Part shown: in pieces, positions 17,317 through 25,729 of the stretch
How the letters are laid out: the number at the start of each line of letters is the position of its first letter
How positions within the stretch are numbered: position 1 is the first letter of the stretch
Source: Acidobacteriota bacterium
GTDB lineage: Bacteria; Acidobacteriota; Terriglobia; Acidiferrales; UBA7541
DNA length: 64,000 nt
Reading direction: 5' to 3'
Assembly (NCBI GenBank): GCA_013289585.1
Contig: JABCZR010000001.1
Span: 62,001 to 126,000, forward strand
Made by a program: the position numbers and the translations under genes
Notes under the pieces: model-generated
The model's database searches: none
Told to the model about the DNA's origin: nothing
Seen by the model: the letters and a program-made list of their open reading frames with translations, nothing else

Positions 17317-17345
17317 AGTATCAACGGATGTAAATTTCCTGTCAA
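17317..17345 (-). promoter_or_regulatory. Promoter of the ncRNA
   Basis: Minus strand TTGACA (17345-17340), 17-bp spacer, GATACT (17322-17317; 4 of 6 consensus). Predicted start near 17311. Confidence 0.6.
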
Positions 17346-17479
17346 GAGAAAAACGCTAAATGTGGTTGACGTTTACGTACTGTGTCTATTTGTAGTGGTG
17401 CTCTTTCTGCATAACCGCCTTCGTTGCAACACTTTTCACTTCTTCCATCGTCGGCTACAATTTTTGCATCCAATCCATT

Positions 17480-18109
17480 ATGAAACGGTTTCGCTTTCTC
17501 CTCTTTCTCGTTTTTTTCCTCTTCGCGCCTCTTCTTCTTTGCGCTCAGCAACCTCGGCTTCCCGCTCCTCCTTCCGAAATGCATTCGGCCTACGGCGAAA
17601 AACTTCGCATCCCCTTTATTCCCAACAGCGGCAAAGTGAATGATCATTTCTACCGCGGCGCCCAACCCAAAGCCGATGGTCTCGCCGAACTCAAAAAACT
17701 CGGCATCAGCACCGTCGTTGACCTCCGCCTCGAAGATCCCGCAAAAATCCTCTGGGAACGCCAGCAGGTCGAGGCCCTGGGGATGCGCTTCGTCAATATC
17801 CCCGTCAATGAGTGGTCCCCGCCGACCAACGAACAGGTGGTTCAATTTCTCTCCCTCTTCCGCGAAGATCCGGCTCAAAAAATATTTGTCCACTGCCATT
17901 TCGGCGAAGACCGCACCGGCATCTTCGTGGCTACCTATCGCATGGCCTTCGAAAAGTGGCCGAGCGAGCAAGCCTTGAACGAGATGTATTTCTTCGGCTT
18001 CAACGGTCTCTGGCATCCCTCCATGAAATCCTTCATCCATGATTTTCCCGCTCGCTTGCATGCCGCCCCGGCCCTCGCGTCCCTCGCCACTCCTTCTCGC
18101 CAGCCTTAA
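17480..18109 (+). CDS. Secreted dual-specificity/tyrosine phosphatase-like protein
   Basis: Cys-based phosphatase fold with an export signal (1-22, ending LLLCAQQ). The body shows the DSP pattern: FYRGAQP (60s), TVVDLRLED, then the P-loop HCHFGEDRTG with catalytic Cys139 and Arg145, matching HCxxGxxR. An Asp/Glu-rich loop before it could give the general acid. Being exported, its substrate is more likely an envelope phosphoester or secreted protein than a cytoplasmic phosphoprotein. Start ATG has little ribosome site; the gene is divergent from the ncRNA candidate. The C terminus (from about 190) is Ala/Ser-rich and probably disordered. Confidence 0.85.
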   Translation: MKRFRFLLFLVFFLFAPLLLCAQQPRLPAPPSEMHSAYGEKLRIPFIPNSGKVNDHFYRGAQPKADGLAELKKLGISTVVDLRLEDPAKILWERQQVEALGMRFVNIPVNEWSPPTNEQVVQFLSLFREDPAQKIFVHCHFGEDRTGIFVATYRMAFEKWPSEQALNEMYFFGFNGLWHPSMKSFIHDFPARLHAAPALASLATPSRQP

Positions 18110-18216
18110 TCGCGTGCTCGCGTGCTCGCTCGCTCCCTCCCTCCCTCGCCCCAGCCAACTTTTTCCTGGACGACTCTATGCCGCATGGTGTACTCAACTC
18201 ATGGGTATACTGCGAT

Positions 18217-18243
18217 TTGGAGTGCGGCAGCAAAGCTGCCGCT
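18217..18243 (+). repeat. Short palindromic intergenic repeat, variant copy
   Basis: TTTGGAGTGCGGCAGC followed by AAAGCTGCCGC: same TTTGGAGTGCGG prefix and palindromic design as the two identical copies at 42611-42637 and 62511-62537, with a changed core (GCGGCAGC/GCTGCCGC). A REP-like dispersed element. Confidence 0.65.
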
Positions 18244-18346
18244 CTTCCGTCCGCCACGCACGATCCCCTAAACCCACACCAGGGTTTTCGCGACATACCC
18301 CAGATCGAGGGCCTCTTCAGCGGACTTGCGCTGCCCCCTAACCTCC

Positions 18347-18451
18347 TTAGAATCAACACTCCCACGCCTCCCACAAGTGTTGATTCTAAAGGGTTTAGGG
18401 AATTGCTAAGTCCTTTAGATTCCACACTTACAAAAAAATTGGGGGGGTGCC
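18347..18451 (+). repeat. Dispersed three-arm inverted-repeat element, copy 1
   Basis: Arm 1 TTAGAATCAACACT (18347-18360) and arm 2 AGTGTTGATTCTAA (18376-18389) are perfect complements; arm 3, within 18406-18428, is again complementary to arm 2 and its flank (19 of 23 positions). An A-tract and a G-run (18431-18447) close the element. The inverse copy lies at 60239-60343. The surrounding gap 18110-18653 holds this and the palindrome at 18217, and no gene that I can support. Confidence 0.75.
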
Positions 18452-18653
18452 ATTTCCCCTCAAGCCAGGACCCACCCTCTCGCGAACCCAGAGCTTTCCC
18501 GCTAGCCGTTGAAGATTAAGAACTTACAATTCCGCCTTGCTTCTAGTACTTCCGTACCCTTCTCAACAGGACGCTTGCCCCATTTAATAGAACAACCCCT
18601 TTCGTCCATCATTCATCGACAGGAATCGTCATCAGTCTGAGGGAGAGGTCCCC

Positions 18654-19544
18654 GTGCAAGTCGGACGCTACGAAATTCTCGAAATCATCGGCACCGGTGC
18701 CACTGGCCGCGTCGCACGCGCCCACGATCCCATGATCGGCCGCCAGGTAGCCATCAAGCTTTTCGCCAAGGAACTCGCGCGCGGTGAAGCCCGCCAGCGC
18801 TTCCTGCAGGAAGCACGCGTCGTCGGCCAGCTCTCGCATCCTTCGATTATCGCGCTCCACGACATGGGCATCGAAGAAGCGACCCAAACACCTTATCTGG
18901 TTATGGAATTCCTAGAAGGCCAGCCGCTCGATCGCATCCTCGAAAGGGGAAGCATCCCTTACCCGCGTGCTTGCGCTATCGTAGCGGAAGTCGCCTGTGC
19001 GCTCGGCGCTGCGCACCGCAAGGGCGTCATTCACGGGGACGTTAAGCCCGCAAACATCCTTATCACCGACGACGGCCGCGTGAAGCTCATGGACTTCGGA
19101 ATGGCGCGCCTCTCCAGCCACGATACCGGCACCACCCCGCTTTTGGGCACCCCTGCCTACTGGTGCCCCGAGCAGATCATGGGCAAGCCGCAAGACGCGC
19201 GCTCCGATCTCTTTTCGCTTGGCGTTGTGCTCTACGAATTGGTCACTGGCAAGCGTCCATTTGACGCGGATTCTCTTCAAGCCATCTGTGGCCGCGTGCT
19301 TTCTTCCACGCCGCTTCCGCCGTCGCACGCGAATCCTTCGGTGCCTACCGGGTTCGATGAAGTGGTAGCCCGCTGCCTGGCAAAGGATCCCATCGCGCGC
19401 TATGGCGTAGGCGAAACGCTCGCGGAAGATCTCTATCCCTTCGCGCGCCGCAAGACGGTTCCCCAGTCTTCGCCACAATCCGTCGGCAATGGCAACGGTA
19501 ACGGCCTGCGTGACCGCGCCGCGCGCCTTCTTCGTTCCGCCTGA
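18654..19544 (+). CDS. Serine/threonine protein kinase (PknB-like, non-RD)
   Basis: Cytoplasmic Hanks-type kinase domain filling most of 296 residues. Glycine loop GTGATGRV (13-20), VAIK with Lys35, catalytic loop HGDVKPANIL with Asp129, DFG at 147-149, GTPAYWCPEQ, and DLFSLGVVLYELVTGKRPF. The usual Arg of HRD is Gly128, making it a non-RD kinase that may not need activation-loop phosphorylation. There is no membrane segment or sensor domain; the C terminus is a short Asn/Gly-rich tail. Start is GTG at 18654 with GGGAGAGG upstream. Its stop overlaps the next kinase start (TGATG), so the two are co-translated. Confidence 0.9.
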   Translation: MQVGRYEILEIIGTGATGRVARAHDPMIGRQVAIKLFAKELARGEARQRFLQEARVVGQLSHPSIIALHDMGIEEATQTPYLVMEFLEGQPLDRILERGSIPYPRACAIVAEVACALGAAHRKGVIHGDVKPANILITDDGRVKLMDFGMARLSSHDTGTTPLLGTPAYWCPEQIMGKPQDARSDLFSLGVVLYELVTGKRPFDADSLQAICGRVLSSTPLPPSHANPSVPTGFDEVVARCLAKDPIARYGVGETLAEDLYPFARRKTVPQSSPQSVGNGNGNGLRDRAARLLRSA

Positions 19545-21145
19545 TGATCACCCTATCAAAGGACCGCTACGAACCCCTGGGTCACCTGGGTTCCGGGGCC
19601 ACGAGCCGCGTCGAAAAAGCGCGCGATACCGTCATCGGAAGAACCGTCGCCCTCAAAACCTTTTTGAATAGTTTCGGTAAAGGGATCGAAGAACAATTCC
19701 TTCGCGAAGCGCAGATCATCGGCCAGCTTTCTGATCCGTGCATCGTTCAGTTGTACGACGTCGGAATCGACGAGCAGGGCACTCCTTTCCTGGTGATGGA
19801 GTACGTCGCCGGCAAAACGCTGGAAGAGAAACTTGATCCGTCGGTCCTGACCACTCAGCGGACCTGCGCCTGGGCCGCCGATTTAGCCGGCGCTCTCGCA
19901 CTCGCCCATCGCGCCGGAATCATTCACGGCGACGTCAAACCCGGCAACATTCTGGTCACCGCGGAAAACAAGGTGAAACTCGGCGACTTTGGTATCGCGC
20001 GCTTTGCTTCCCAGATTTCCGGCTCCGGCAACCTGATGGGCACGCCGGCCTATCTGGCCCCTGAACAGATTCAGGGCGAACCACAAAATCCGCTTTCGGA
20101 TCAATTTGCTCTTGGTGTGGTTCTCTATCAGTTGCTGACGGGTCAAAGGCCGTTCGATGGTAGTTCTGTTGGCGCCGTGTGCGCTCAGATTCTAAATGCC
20201 GAGCCTGTGCCGCCTTCGCAGCACAATCCGGCGGTTCCCGCGGCGCTGGATCGCATCGTTGCACGGTGCCTGGCAAAAAATCCCAAGGACCGTTTCACCG
20301 ACTGCCACAAACTCGCTTCTGCTCTTTATCCCCTCGCGCGTTCGAGCACTTCCTCCGTGGCGCCGAAAACCAGGAACAGCTTCTGGTGGTCGAAGCCCGG
20401 CGGCCAGCGCGACGTCTGGATCACCGCCGCTGTTTGTTTGCTTCTCGCAGCTTCGATTCCGGCATCCCGTTTCTTCCGCGCCAAGTTCGAAGCTCACCCC
20501 GTTCCTCCGATCCATTTCTCGCCGCCAGAAGTGCCAGTGGAAGCCTTCAACCATTCAGTAACGCCAGCGGCAGAAGCAGCTCATCCAGTCGCCGCGGATG
20601 AGACCGTCACACAACTCGCCGACCGGCACGTCGTCCATCGGGCGAAGCTACTTGCGGTTCCCACGAAGCAAACCGGTGATTCTCAAGGCTTCCAAAGGAA
20701 TGCCTCTCCTCCTCCGGCCTCGTCTGTGGCGCTGTCATCCGAATCCGCGGCCCAGCCTGCCCCCGCTTCCAGCCTGCATATTGAGATCACTTCCACGGTA
20801 ACCGAAGGCACTTTGGCTGTTTTTGCGGATCGCGAACTACTCTTCACTACAAACTTTGTCACGCTCACGCCGGGCGAGCCAATTCGGTTTGAACATACGC
20901 TTCCCACCGGACCGCATCAATTTCGTGTAGCCCTTTACAAACCGGACAAGACTCTCCGTTTGGAGAAAGAAGGTCTGGCGGAGATTCGTCCGGACGGGGC
21001 AAACACCCTGGCAGTTCATGTAAATCATCGTTCCAAACTGCTCGTCCGCCACGAGTTCACCATGGAGGTCACCTGGCCAGCGGGATCGGCCACGGGTTCT
21101 GAACGCGCCGACGCGACGCTGAAATCCTCTGCCTTGATGAAGTAA
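19544..21145 (+). CDS. Serine/threonine protein kinase with C-terminal membrane anchor and beta domain (non-RD)
   Basis: Second kinase of the pair, 533 residues. Kinase domain 9-265: GSGATSRV, VALK with Lys38, HGDVKPGNIL (Asp130, again Gly in place of Arg), DFG 148-150, APEQ, DQFALGVVLYQLLTGQRPF. One transmembrane segment (291-307) puts the rest outside: a Pro/Ala-rich linker and a C-terminal beta-rich region (about 405-515; ITSTVTEGTLAVFADRELLF, FEHTLPTGPHQFRVALY) of PEGA-like look. The kinase could sense an envelope signal through this region, possibly controlling the soluble kinase encoded just before (inference). Overlaps its neighbour by one base. Confidence 0.9.
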   Translation: MITLSKDRYEPLGHLGSGATSRVEKARDTVIGRTVALKTFLNSFGKGIEEQFLREAQIIGQLSDPCIVQLYDVGIDEQGTPFLVMEYVAGKTLEEKLDPSVLTTQRTCAWAADLAGALALAHRAGIIHGDVKPGNILVTAENKVKLGDFGIARFASQISGSGNLMGTPAYLAPEQIQGEPQNPLSDQFALGVVLYQLLTGQRPFDGSSVGAVCAQILNAEPVPPSQHNPAVPAALDRIVARCLAKNPKDRFTDCHKLASALYPLARSSTSSVAPKTRNSFWWSKPGGQRDVWITAAVCLLLAASIPASRFFRAKFEAHPVPPIHFSPPEVPVEAFNHSVTPAAEAAHPVAADETVTQLADRHVVHRAKLLAVPTKQTGDSQGFQRNASPPPASSVALSSESAAQPAPASSLHIEITSTVTEGTLAVFADRELLFTTNFVTLTPGEPIRFEHTLPTGPHQFRVALYKPDKTLRLEKEGLAEIRPDGANTLAVHVNHRSKLLVRHEFTMEVTWPAGSATGSERADATLKSSALMK

Positions 21146-21187
21146 TTTGAATTTGAAAATGCGTGCGACAGAGAGAATCTCGCCGCG

Positions 21188-22435
21188 TTATTCGTAGCGT
21201 AGCGCTTCGACGGGATCGAGCTTCGCGGCCTTCATCGCCGGCCAGACGCCGAACACCAGTCCCACACAGATGCTGACAATGATTCCCGTAAGCGCGGCCC
21301 ACACCGGCACGCTCCCCGGCCATTTCAATCCCAGCCGCACCAGCAGCACCAGGCCGTTCACAAGGATCAGGGCGATGATGCCGCCCGCGCCGGTCAGCGT
21401 CATCGCTTCCAGCAAAAATTGCCAGGTGATGTCCCCGCTCTTTGCGCCGATGGCCTTACGGATTCCAATTTCCCGCGTGCGCTCCGTCACGCTCACCAGC
21501 ATGATGTTCATCACTCCCACGCCGCCGATCAGCAGGCCTATCCCGCTCAGCACGATTGTGGCGAGCGCCACCATCCCCAGGATGCTGTGAAATTGCTCCA
21601 CGATCTGCTGCGACGTCTGGATGGAGAAATTATCTTTGCCGTTGTAAGGAACGTTGCGGCGTCTGCGCAATACTTCCGTCGCCTGGTCCACGGCCTGATC
21701 CAGCAGGGCGGGTGAATACGCCTGCAGACGGATGCTGTTTTCATATGCGCCAGGATAAATTTTCCGGAAAGTGTTGTAGGGAATCAGCACGCGGCGGTCT
21801 TCGTCATCGGTGCCGAACATGCCCTTGGGTTTTTCCACCACGCCAATTACGCGGAAAGCCGAGCCGTCGATCATTACGTCTTTTCCGACCGGCGCGCCCT
21901 CGGGAAACAGCACCGGCGCTGCGTTTTCTCCGAGCATTACGACTTTCTCACGGTGCAGATCGTCGCCTTCACTGATAAACCGCCCTTCCAAAGTCGCGGC
22001 GTTGGCGTAGACCTGTCCAAAATTTGCCTGTACGCCGCGATAATCGATGGAGGTTACCTCGCCCGACTTCGTTCGAACGGTATGCGGCTGCTCCCACCAG
22101 GTAATGAAAACCGTTAAATCCTTGACTGCAGGACTGCCTTCCTTGATGGCTTCCGCGTCTTCCAGGGTCAGCGGCTTGCGTTCGCGTTCTTCCTTGGGCC
22201 GGCGCCCGCCACCGTGCGGGCCGCCTTGATCGAATCGCGCGATAAACGCCGTGTCCGCGCCGTACTGCTTGATGTTTTCCTGGACTTGCTGATCGAAGCC
22301 GGTGATCAGGGCGGCTACCAGCATAATCACGCTGACGCCCAGCACCACTCCGAAAACCGTCAGAAAGCTGCGCAGTTTGTGCGCTTTCAGCGTGTCCATC
22401 GCCTGCTTGAGATTTTCACCGTGTGCTTGTGCCAT
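21188..22435 (-). CDS. MacB-type ABC transporter permease 1
   Basis: Inner-membrane protein of the MacB/FtsX permease class: N-terminal transmembrane helix (about 20-45, LRSFLTVFGVVLGVSVIMLVAAL), a large periplasmic MacB_PCD domain (about 50-260), and three C-terminal transmembrane helices with the family sequence SVTERTREIGIRKAIGAK between the first two. Relatives act as mechanotransmission proteins that move substrates or lipoproteins from the periplasm. Lies 9 bp downstream of a second permease on the same strand. No ATP-binding subunit is encoded beside either. Converges with the kinase gene. Confidence 0.9.
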   Translation of the reverse strand: MAQAHGENLKQAMDTLKAHKLRSFLTVFGVVLGVSVIMLVAALITGFDQQVQENIKQYGADTAFIARFDQGGPHGGGRRPKEERERKPLTLEDAEAIKEGSPAVKDLTVFITWWEQPHTVRTKSGEVTSIDYRGVQANFGQVYANAATLEGRFISEGDDLHREKVVMLGENAAPVLFPEGAPVGKDVMIDGSAFRVIGVVEKPKGMFGTDDEDRRVLIPYNTFRKIYPGAYENSIRLQAYSPALLDQAVDQATEVLRRRRNVPYNGKDNFSIQTSQQIVEQFHSILGMVALATIVLSGIGLLIGGVGVMNIMLVSVTERTREIGIRKAIGAKSGDITWQFLLEAMTLTGAGGIIALILVNGLVLLVRLGLKWPGSVPVWAALTGIIVSICVGLVFGVWPAMKAAKLDPVEALRYE

Positions 22436-22444
22436 CGCCGTTCC

Positions 22445-23674
22445 TTAGCCATCTGCCCGGAGGGCTTCGATGGGATCGAGCTTTGCTGCGCGCATGGCCG
22501 GATAAATTCCGAAGAAAAGACCCACAGCCGTCGAAACGCTCAGGGAAAGAATGACCGCGCTCATCGGGGTCCTCATGGGGATGGACGTCGCGGCGCGCGC
22601 TGCTGCAACCAGCGCGTAGGCCAGGCAAATTCCCATGAGTCCGCCCGTGGCCGCAAGCACCGCCGATTCCGTCACGAACTGCAAAACGATGTGGCTCTTC
22701 CTTGCTCCCAGCGAACGCCGCAAACCAATCTCCCGCGTGCGCTCGGTGACGCTCGCGAGCATGATGTTCATGATCACGATGCCGCCGACCACCAGAAACA
22801 CCGCCGTCAAGCCCACCGCTACCATGAACAAATTTCCCGTGAGCGATTTCCACAAACCCATGATCGAATCGGAGCCTACGATTCCGAAGCTGTCGGGGTC
22901 GTCCCAGGGTGTGTGGCGCCATGCGCGCAATAGCATCCGCGCCTCGTCTTCCGAAGCCGGCATCATCTCCGCGTTCTGCGCCTGGATAAACAGAATCAGG
23001 GAATCCCGCTGCGTACCCCATTCCTTGCTGTAAGTCCCCAGCGGAATAAAGACGAAATTATCCTGCGATTGTCCCAGCGCGCTCCCGATCACCGCGGCCA
23101 CGCCGATGACTTCGTAGCTGTGCGTTCCCGCGCGGATCATTTTGCCGATGGGATCCACGTTGGAGAAAAATTTCTTCTGCACATCCCCGCCGATGAAGCA
23201 CACCGGGGAATGATGCGTTTCGTCCGCTTCCGTCAAAAACCTGCCAGAAGCAACATTGACGCTTCGCACTTCGGAATAGTTGGCGGTCACTCCAAAAAGG
23301 TTCACATCCTGCATCAGGTCGTTGCCGGAACGGATGTCGGAGACCGTAGGCAGCAACGCAGCCACCTGGCTTGCAGTCCGCATTCCCGCTTTTAGCTTCG
23401 CAAATTCGTCCGCGGTTACCAGCGGCCTCTTTTGCGCTTTCACCCACGCGTCGTTGCTGGTGATGATTCCGAATCGCGTGAGCACGTAAACGTTGGCGCC
23501 AAGATTGGCGATCTTGTCGGCTACATAGAAATTCAGGCCCGCGACCACGCTCATCACCGCTACCAGGGTCGTCACCGCCAGGATTACTCCCAGCAGCGTG
23601 AGGAAGCTCCGCAGCTTGTGCGCTCGCAGCGCGTCCAGGGACAGCCGCACGGTCTCAAGCAGGGTCACCGCCAT
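22445..23674 (-). CDS. MacB-type ABC transporter permease 2
   Basis: Paralogue of the neighbouring permease with the same plan: N-terminal helix (AHKLRSFLTLLGVILAVTTLVAVMSVVAG), periplasmic MacB_PCD domain, three C-terminal helices with SVTERTREIGLRRSLGARKS. The open frame extends to 23860, but the first 62 codons look unrelated to the family, so ATG at 23674 (MAVTLLETVRLS) is preferred. Together with the downstream permease it could form a heterodimer; the ATPase must be encoded elsewhere or the pair is an orphan remnant. Confidence 0.88.
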   Translation of the reverse strand: MAVTLLETVRLSLDALRAHKLRSFLTLLGVILAVTTLVAVMSVVAGLNFYVADKIANLGANVYVLTRFGIITSNDAWVKAQKRPLVTADEFAKLKAGMRTASQVAALLPTVSDIRSGNDLMQDVNLFGVTANYSEVRSVNVASGRFLTEADETHHSPVCFIGGDVQKKFFSNVDPIGKMIRAGTHSYEVIGVAAVIGSALGQSQDNFVFIPLGTYSKEWGTQRDSLILFIQAQNAEMMPASEDEARMLLRAWRHTPWDDPDSFGIVGSDSIMGLWKSLTGNLFMVAVGLTAVFLVVGGIVIMNIMLASVTERTREIGLRRSLGARKSHIVLQFVTESAVLAATGGLMGICLAYALVAAARAATSIPMRTPMSAVILSLSVSTAVGLFFGIYPAMRAAKLDPIEALRADG

Positions 23675-24000
23675 GCCCCGCAACTTGCCCAGCTTCAGCC
23701 CTGCGCTCGCAGCGCGGGGCACCAGCCGCGGTATGGCGTTCAGCCCGTCAATAGGGGTCACACCCAAACAAACCTCCACGTCCTCAAATGAGTACGAAAA
23801 GCCCCGGCCATTCGTTCCTGGATATATAGACGTGTGGGAGGCGACTTTGCTTTCAACCACACTTGGGGTAGCCTTGGGCCCGGCTCCATAGGGGGTACAG
23901 CCTGTCCGTTGTTACCTCCTGATTGTACCGTCTTTGAGTGGGCTTCGGGCAAATACGTGGCCAGTTTGGACGCAAAGAGCAGTGCGTGACGGAGGATGCA

Positions 24001-24609
24001 ATGGGCCGTATCTATATTTATTTTCTTTGTCTTACGGGCATGGCTCTAGCTTTTACAGGTGCAAATCGAGGTCAGGAGAAGCCCGCAGCAGCTTTGGGGG
24101 CACCTGCCTCCGGCCTTCGCGCCGAGTTCCTTGAAGAGGTCGCCTACTACGAGCAACGCTACGTTCGTCTCGCCGAAGCCATGCCCGCCGAAAAATACGC
24201 CTGGCGCCCCGCCGAGGGTGTTCGCTCCGTCGGCGAAGTTTACGCGCACATTGTCTCGGCCAATTACGGCATTGCCCGCGCCCTCGGGACGGCCCCGCCC
24301 GCAGGTCTTGATTTCAAGGCTATCCCCGCCCTCGCCGCCGACAAGACAAAACTCATCCAGGCGCTGAAGGATTCCTTCGCGCATTTCCGCGGATCCATCA
24401 TCGCCCTCAATGACGCTGATGCCGACAAGCCTCAGAAAATGTTTGGCCGGCAGACCACCGTGCGCGGCTCCTTCATCATGATCACCGGACACTTGGGCGA
24501 ACATCTTGGGCAATCGATTGCCTACGCGCGCGTAAATGGCATCGTGCCGCCGTGGACGGAGGAGACCATGCAGCAACAGCAGAAGCCGCCCGAAAAACCA
24601 AAGCCCTGA
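24001..24609 (+). CDS. DinB-family protein, exported
   Basis: DinB/DfsB four-helix-bundle fold, usually carrying a three-His metal site; some relatives are thiol transferases, most are uncharacterised. After a signal peptide (about 1-20) the bundle shows EFLEEVAYYEQRYVRLAEAMP, WRPAEGVRSVGEVYAHIVSAN (first His) and a closing HLGEHLGQSIAYARVNGIVPPW (other two His). ATG at 24001 has GGAGGA upstream; earlier codons in frame lack support. Export is unusual for the family but is shared with the paralogue at 44936-45463, which ends in a similar AYAR-PPW sequence. Confidence 0.85.
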   Translation: MGRIYIYFLCLTGMALAFTGANRGQEKPAAALGAPASGLRAEFLEEVAYYEQRYVRLAEAMPAEKYAWRPAEGVRSVGEVYAHIVSANYGIARALGTAPPAGLDFKAIPALAADKTKLIQALKDSFAHFRGSIIALNDADADKPQKMFGRQTTVRGSFIMITGHLGEHLGQSIAYARVNGIVPPWTEETMQQQQKPPEKPKP

Positions 24610-24635
24610 CGATTGGGAAAGCGCGGAGGCCAGTG

Positions 24636-25661
24636 ATGCTTTGGGGGCTATGGAGACATTTCAAGAAGCTAGCGGTGTACAACAGTTATGTGCCCGTTCG
24701 AATCAAACGATTGAACACACTTGCGGCAGACTTGCCGCTCCAAAACATGCCTGGACGAGTGATCATTCGAATCGCGGCACTCTCTCTCTCGCTGGCCGCC
24801 AGCGCTGAGGCGCAATCGGTGGTGCCGGATTCCACAGCGGCGATCGCCGCATCGAAACCAGGTCTTTTCGACCGCGTAGTTGCGAACCAGCGCAGAAATG
24901 AAGAGGCCGGCGACATGTACGAGCGCGTCGAACGCCTCGAAATCCGCAAAAGTCCGAGTGATCCTGCGATCATCTCGGTAAAAATCACTCGCGTCATCCC
25001 CTCCGGCACCGGCATGTACCATATCGTGCTGGGCCCCGACGGCCAGCCCACGGATGCAGCAGTCTACCGGCACGATCTGGAAAACCTCGAGAAGGCGCTG
25101 GTGCTTGCCGTTGGTGACAGCCGCTCTCAGCGCGAGGCGATGGAAAAGTTCGCGAAAAAAAAGAAAGACCGCAACGATCTCATCGACTCCACGCGCACTG
25201 CTTTTCTCTTCACGTTCGTGGCCCGTGAGCCTCGCGCGGACCGCATGCTTTCGAAGTACGCCATGGAACCCAACCCGGCTTTCAAGCCCACTTCACGTTT
25301 GTCCACGGTGTTCAGCAAGGTCCACGGATTCGTGTGGATCGATGAAGATTCCGGCGAACTCGCGCGCATTGAAGGTGAAGTCACCGAGGATATTTCGGTC
25401 GGCCTGTTTCTTGCCAAGGTTTATAAGGGAAGCCACTTCATGCAGGAGCGCTACGAATTCATGCCCGGTCTGTGGCTCGCCAGTTTTTCGCAATACGATT
25501 TCGATGGCCGCAAGTTCTTCTCAAGCTTTTCCATCCACGAGCGCACGTTCTATTCGAACTACCGCTATATCGGCCCGCCTAAGGAGGCCCTGGAGGCCGT
25601 TCGAAAGGAACTCAAGGGTGCCGGGTTGGGCAAGTCTGGTTCTACGCCCCCAAGCCCCTGA
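24636..25661 (+). CDS. Hypothetical secreted protein, possibly LolA/LppX-like fold
   Basis: No firm family. From ATG at 24636 (GGAGG 6 bp upstream) the product is 341 residues with a hydrophobic signal at about 40-58 (VIIRIAALSLSLAASAEAQ); an ATG at 24747 would give a conventional signal peptide instead. The rest is an alpha/beta body with a Lys-rich stretch (KFAKKKKDRNDL) and late beta strands reading FVWIDEDSGELARIEGEV and MQERYEFMPGLWLASFSQYDF, which resemble the strand pattern of outer-membrane lipoprotein-sorting proteins. Follows the DinB gene by 26 bp, same strand. Confidence 0.7.
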   Translation: MLWGLWRHFKKLAVYNSYVPVRIKRLNTLAADLPLQNMPGRVIIRIAALSLSLAASAEAQSVVPDSTAAIAASKPGLFDRVVANQRRNEEAGDMYERVERLEIRKSPSDPAIISVKITRVIPSGTGMYHIVLGPDGQPTDAAVYRHDLENLEKALVLAVGDSRSQREAMEKFAKKKKDRNDLIDSTRTAFLFTFVAREPRADRMLSKYAMEPNPAFKPTSRLSTVFSKVHGFVWIDEDSGELARIEGEVTEDISVGLFLAKVYKGSHFMQERYEFMPGLWLASFSQYDFDGRKFFSSFSIHERTFYSNYRYIGPPKEALEAVRKELKGAGLGKSGSTPPSP

Positions 25662-25729
25662 AACCTTCCCTGCTAAAATTGGTTTATTGTCCCCAGCAGC
25701 CTCGACCCCGAGAGTCTAGGAGGTTTTAT

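Noticed and set aside
17101-17345. tRNA, tmRNA, SRP RNA or RNase P in the nrdJ-phosphatase gap
   Set aside because: I looked for GTTCGA-type T-arms, the SRP GGAAGGAAGCA loop and RNase P core sequences on both strands and did not find them, so only an unclassified RNA is claimed.
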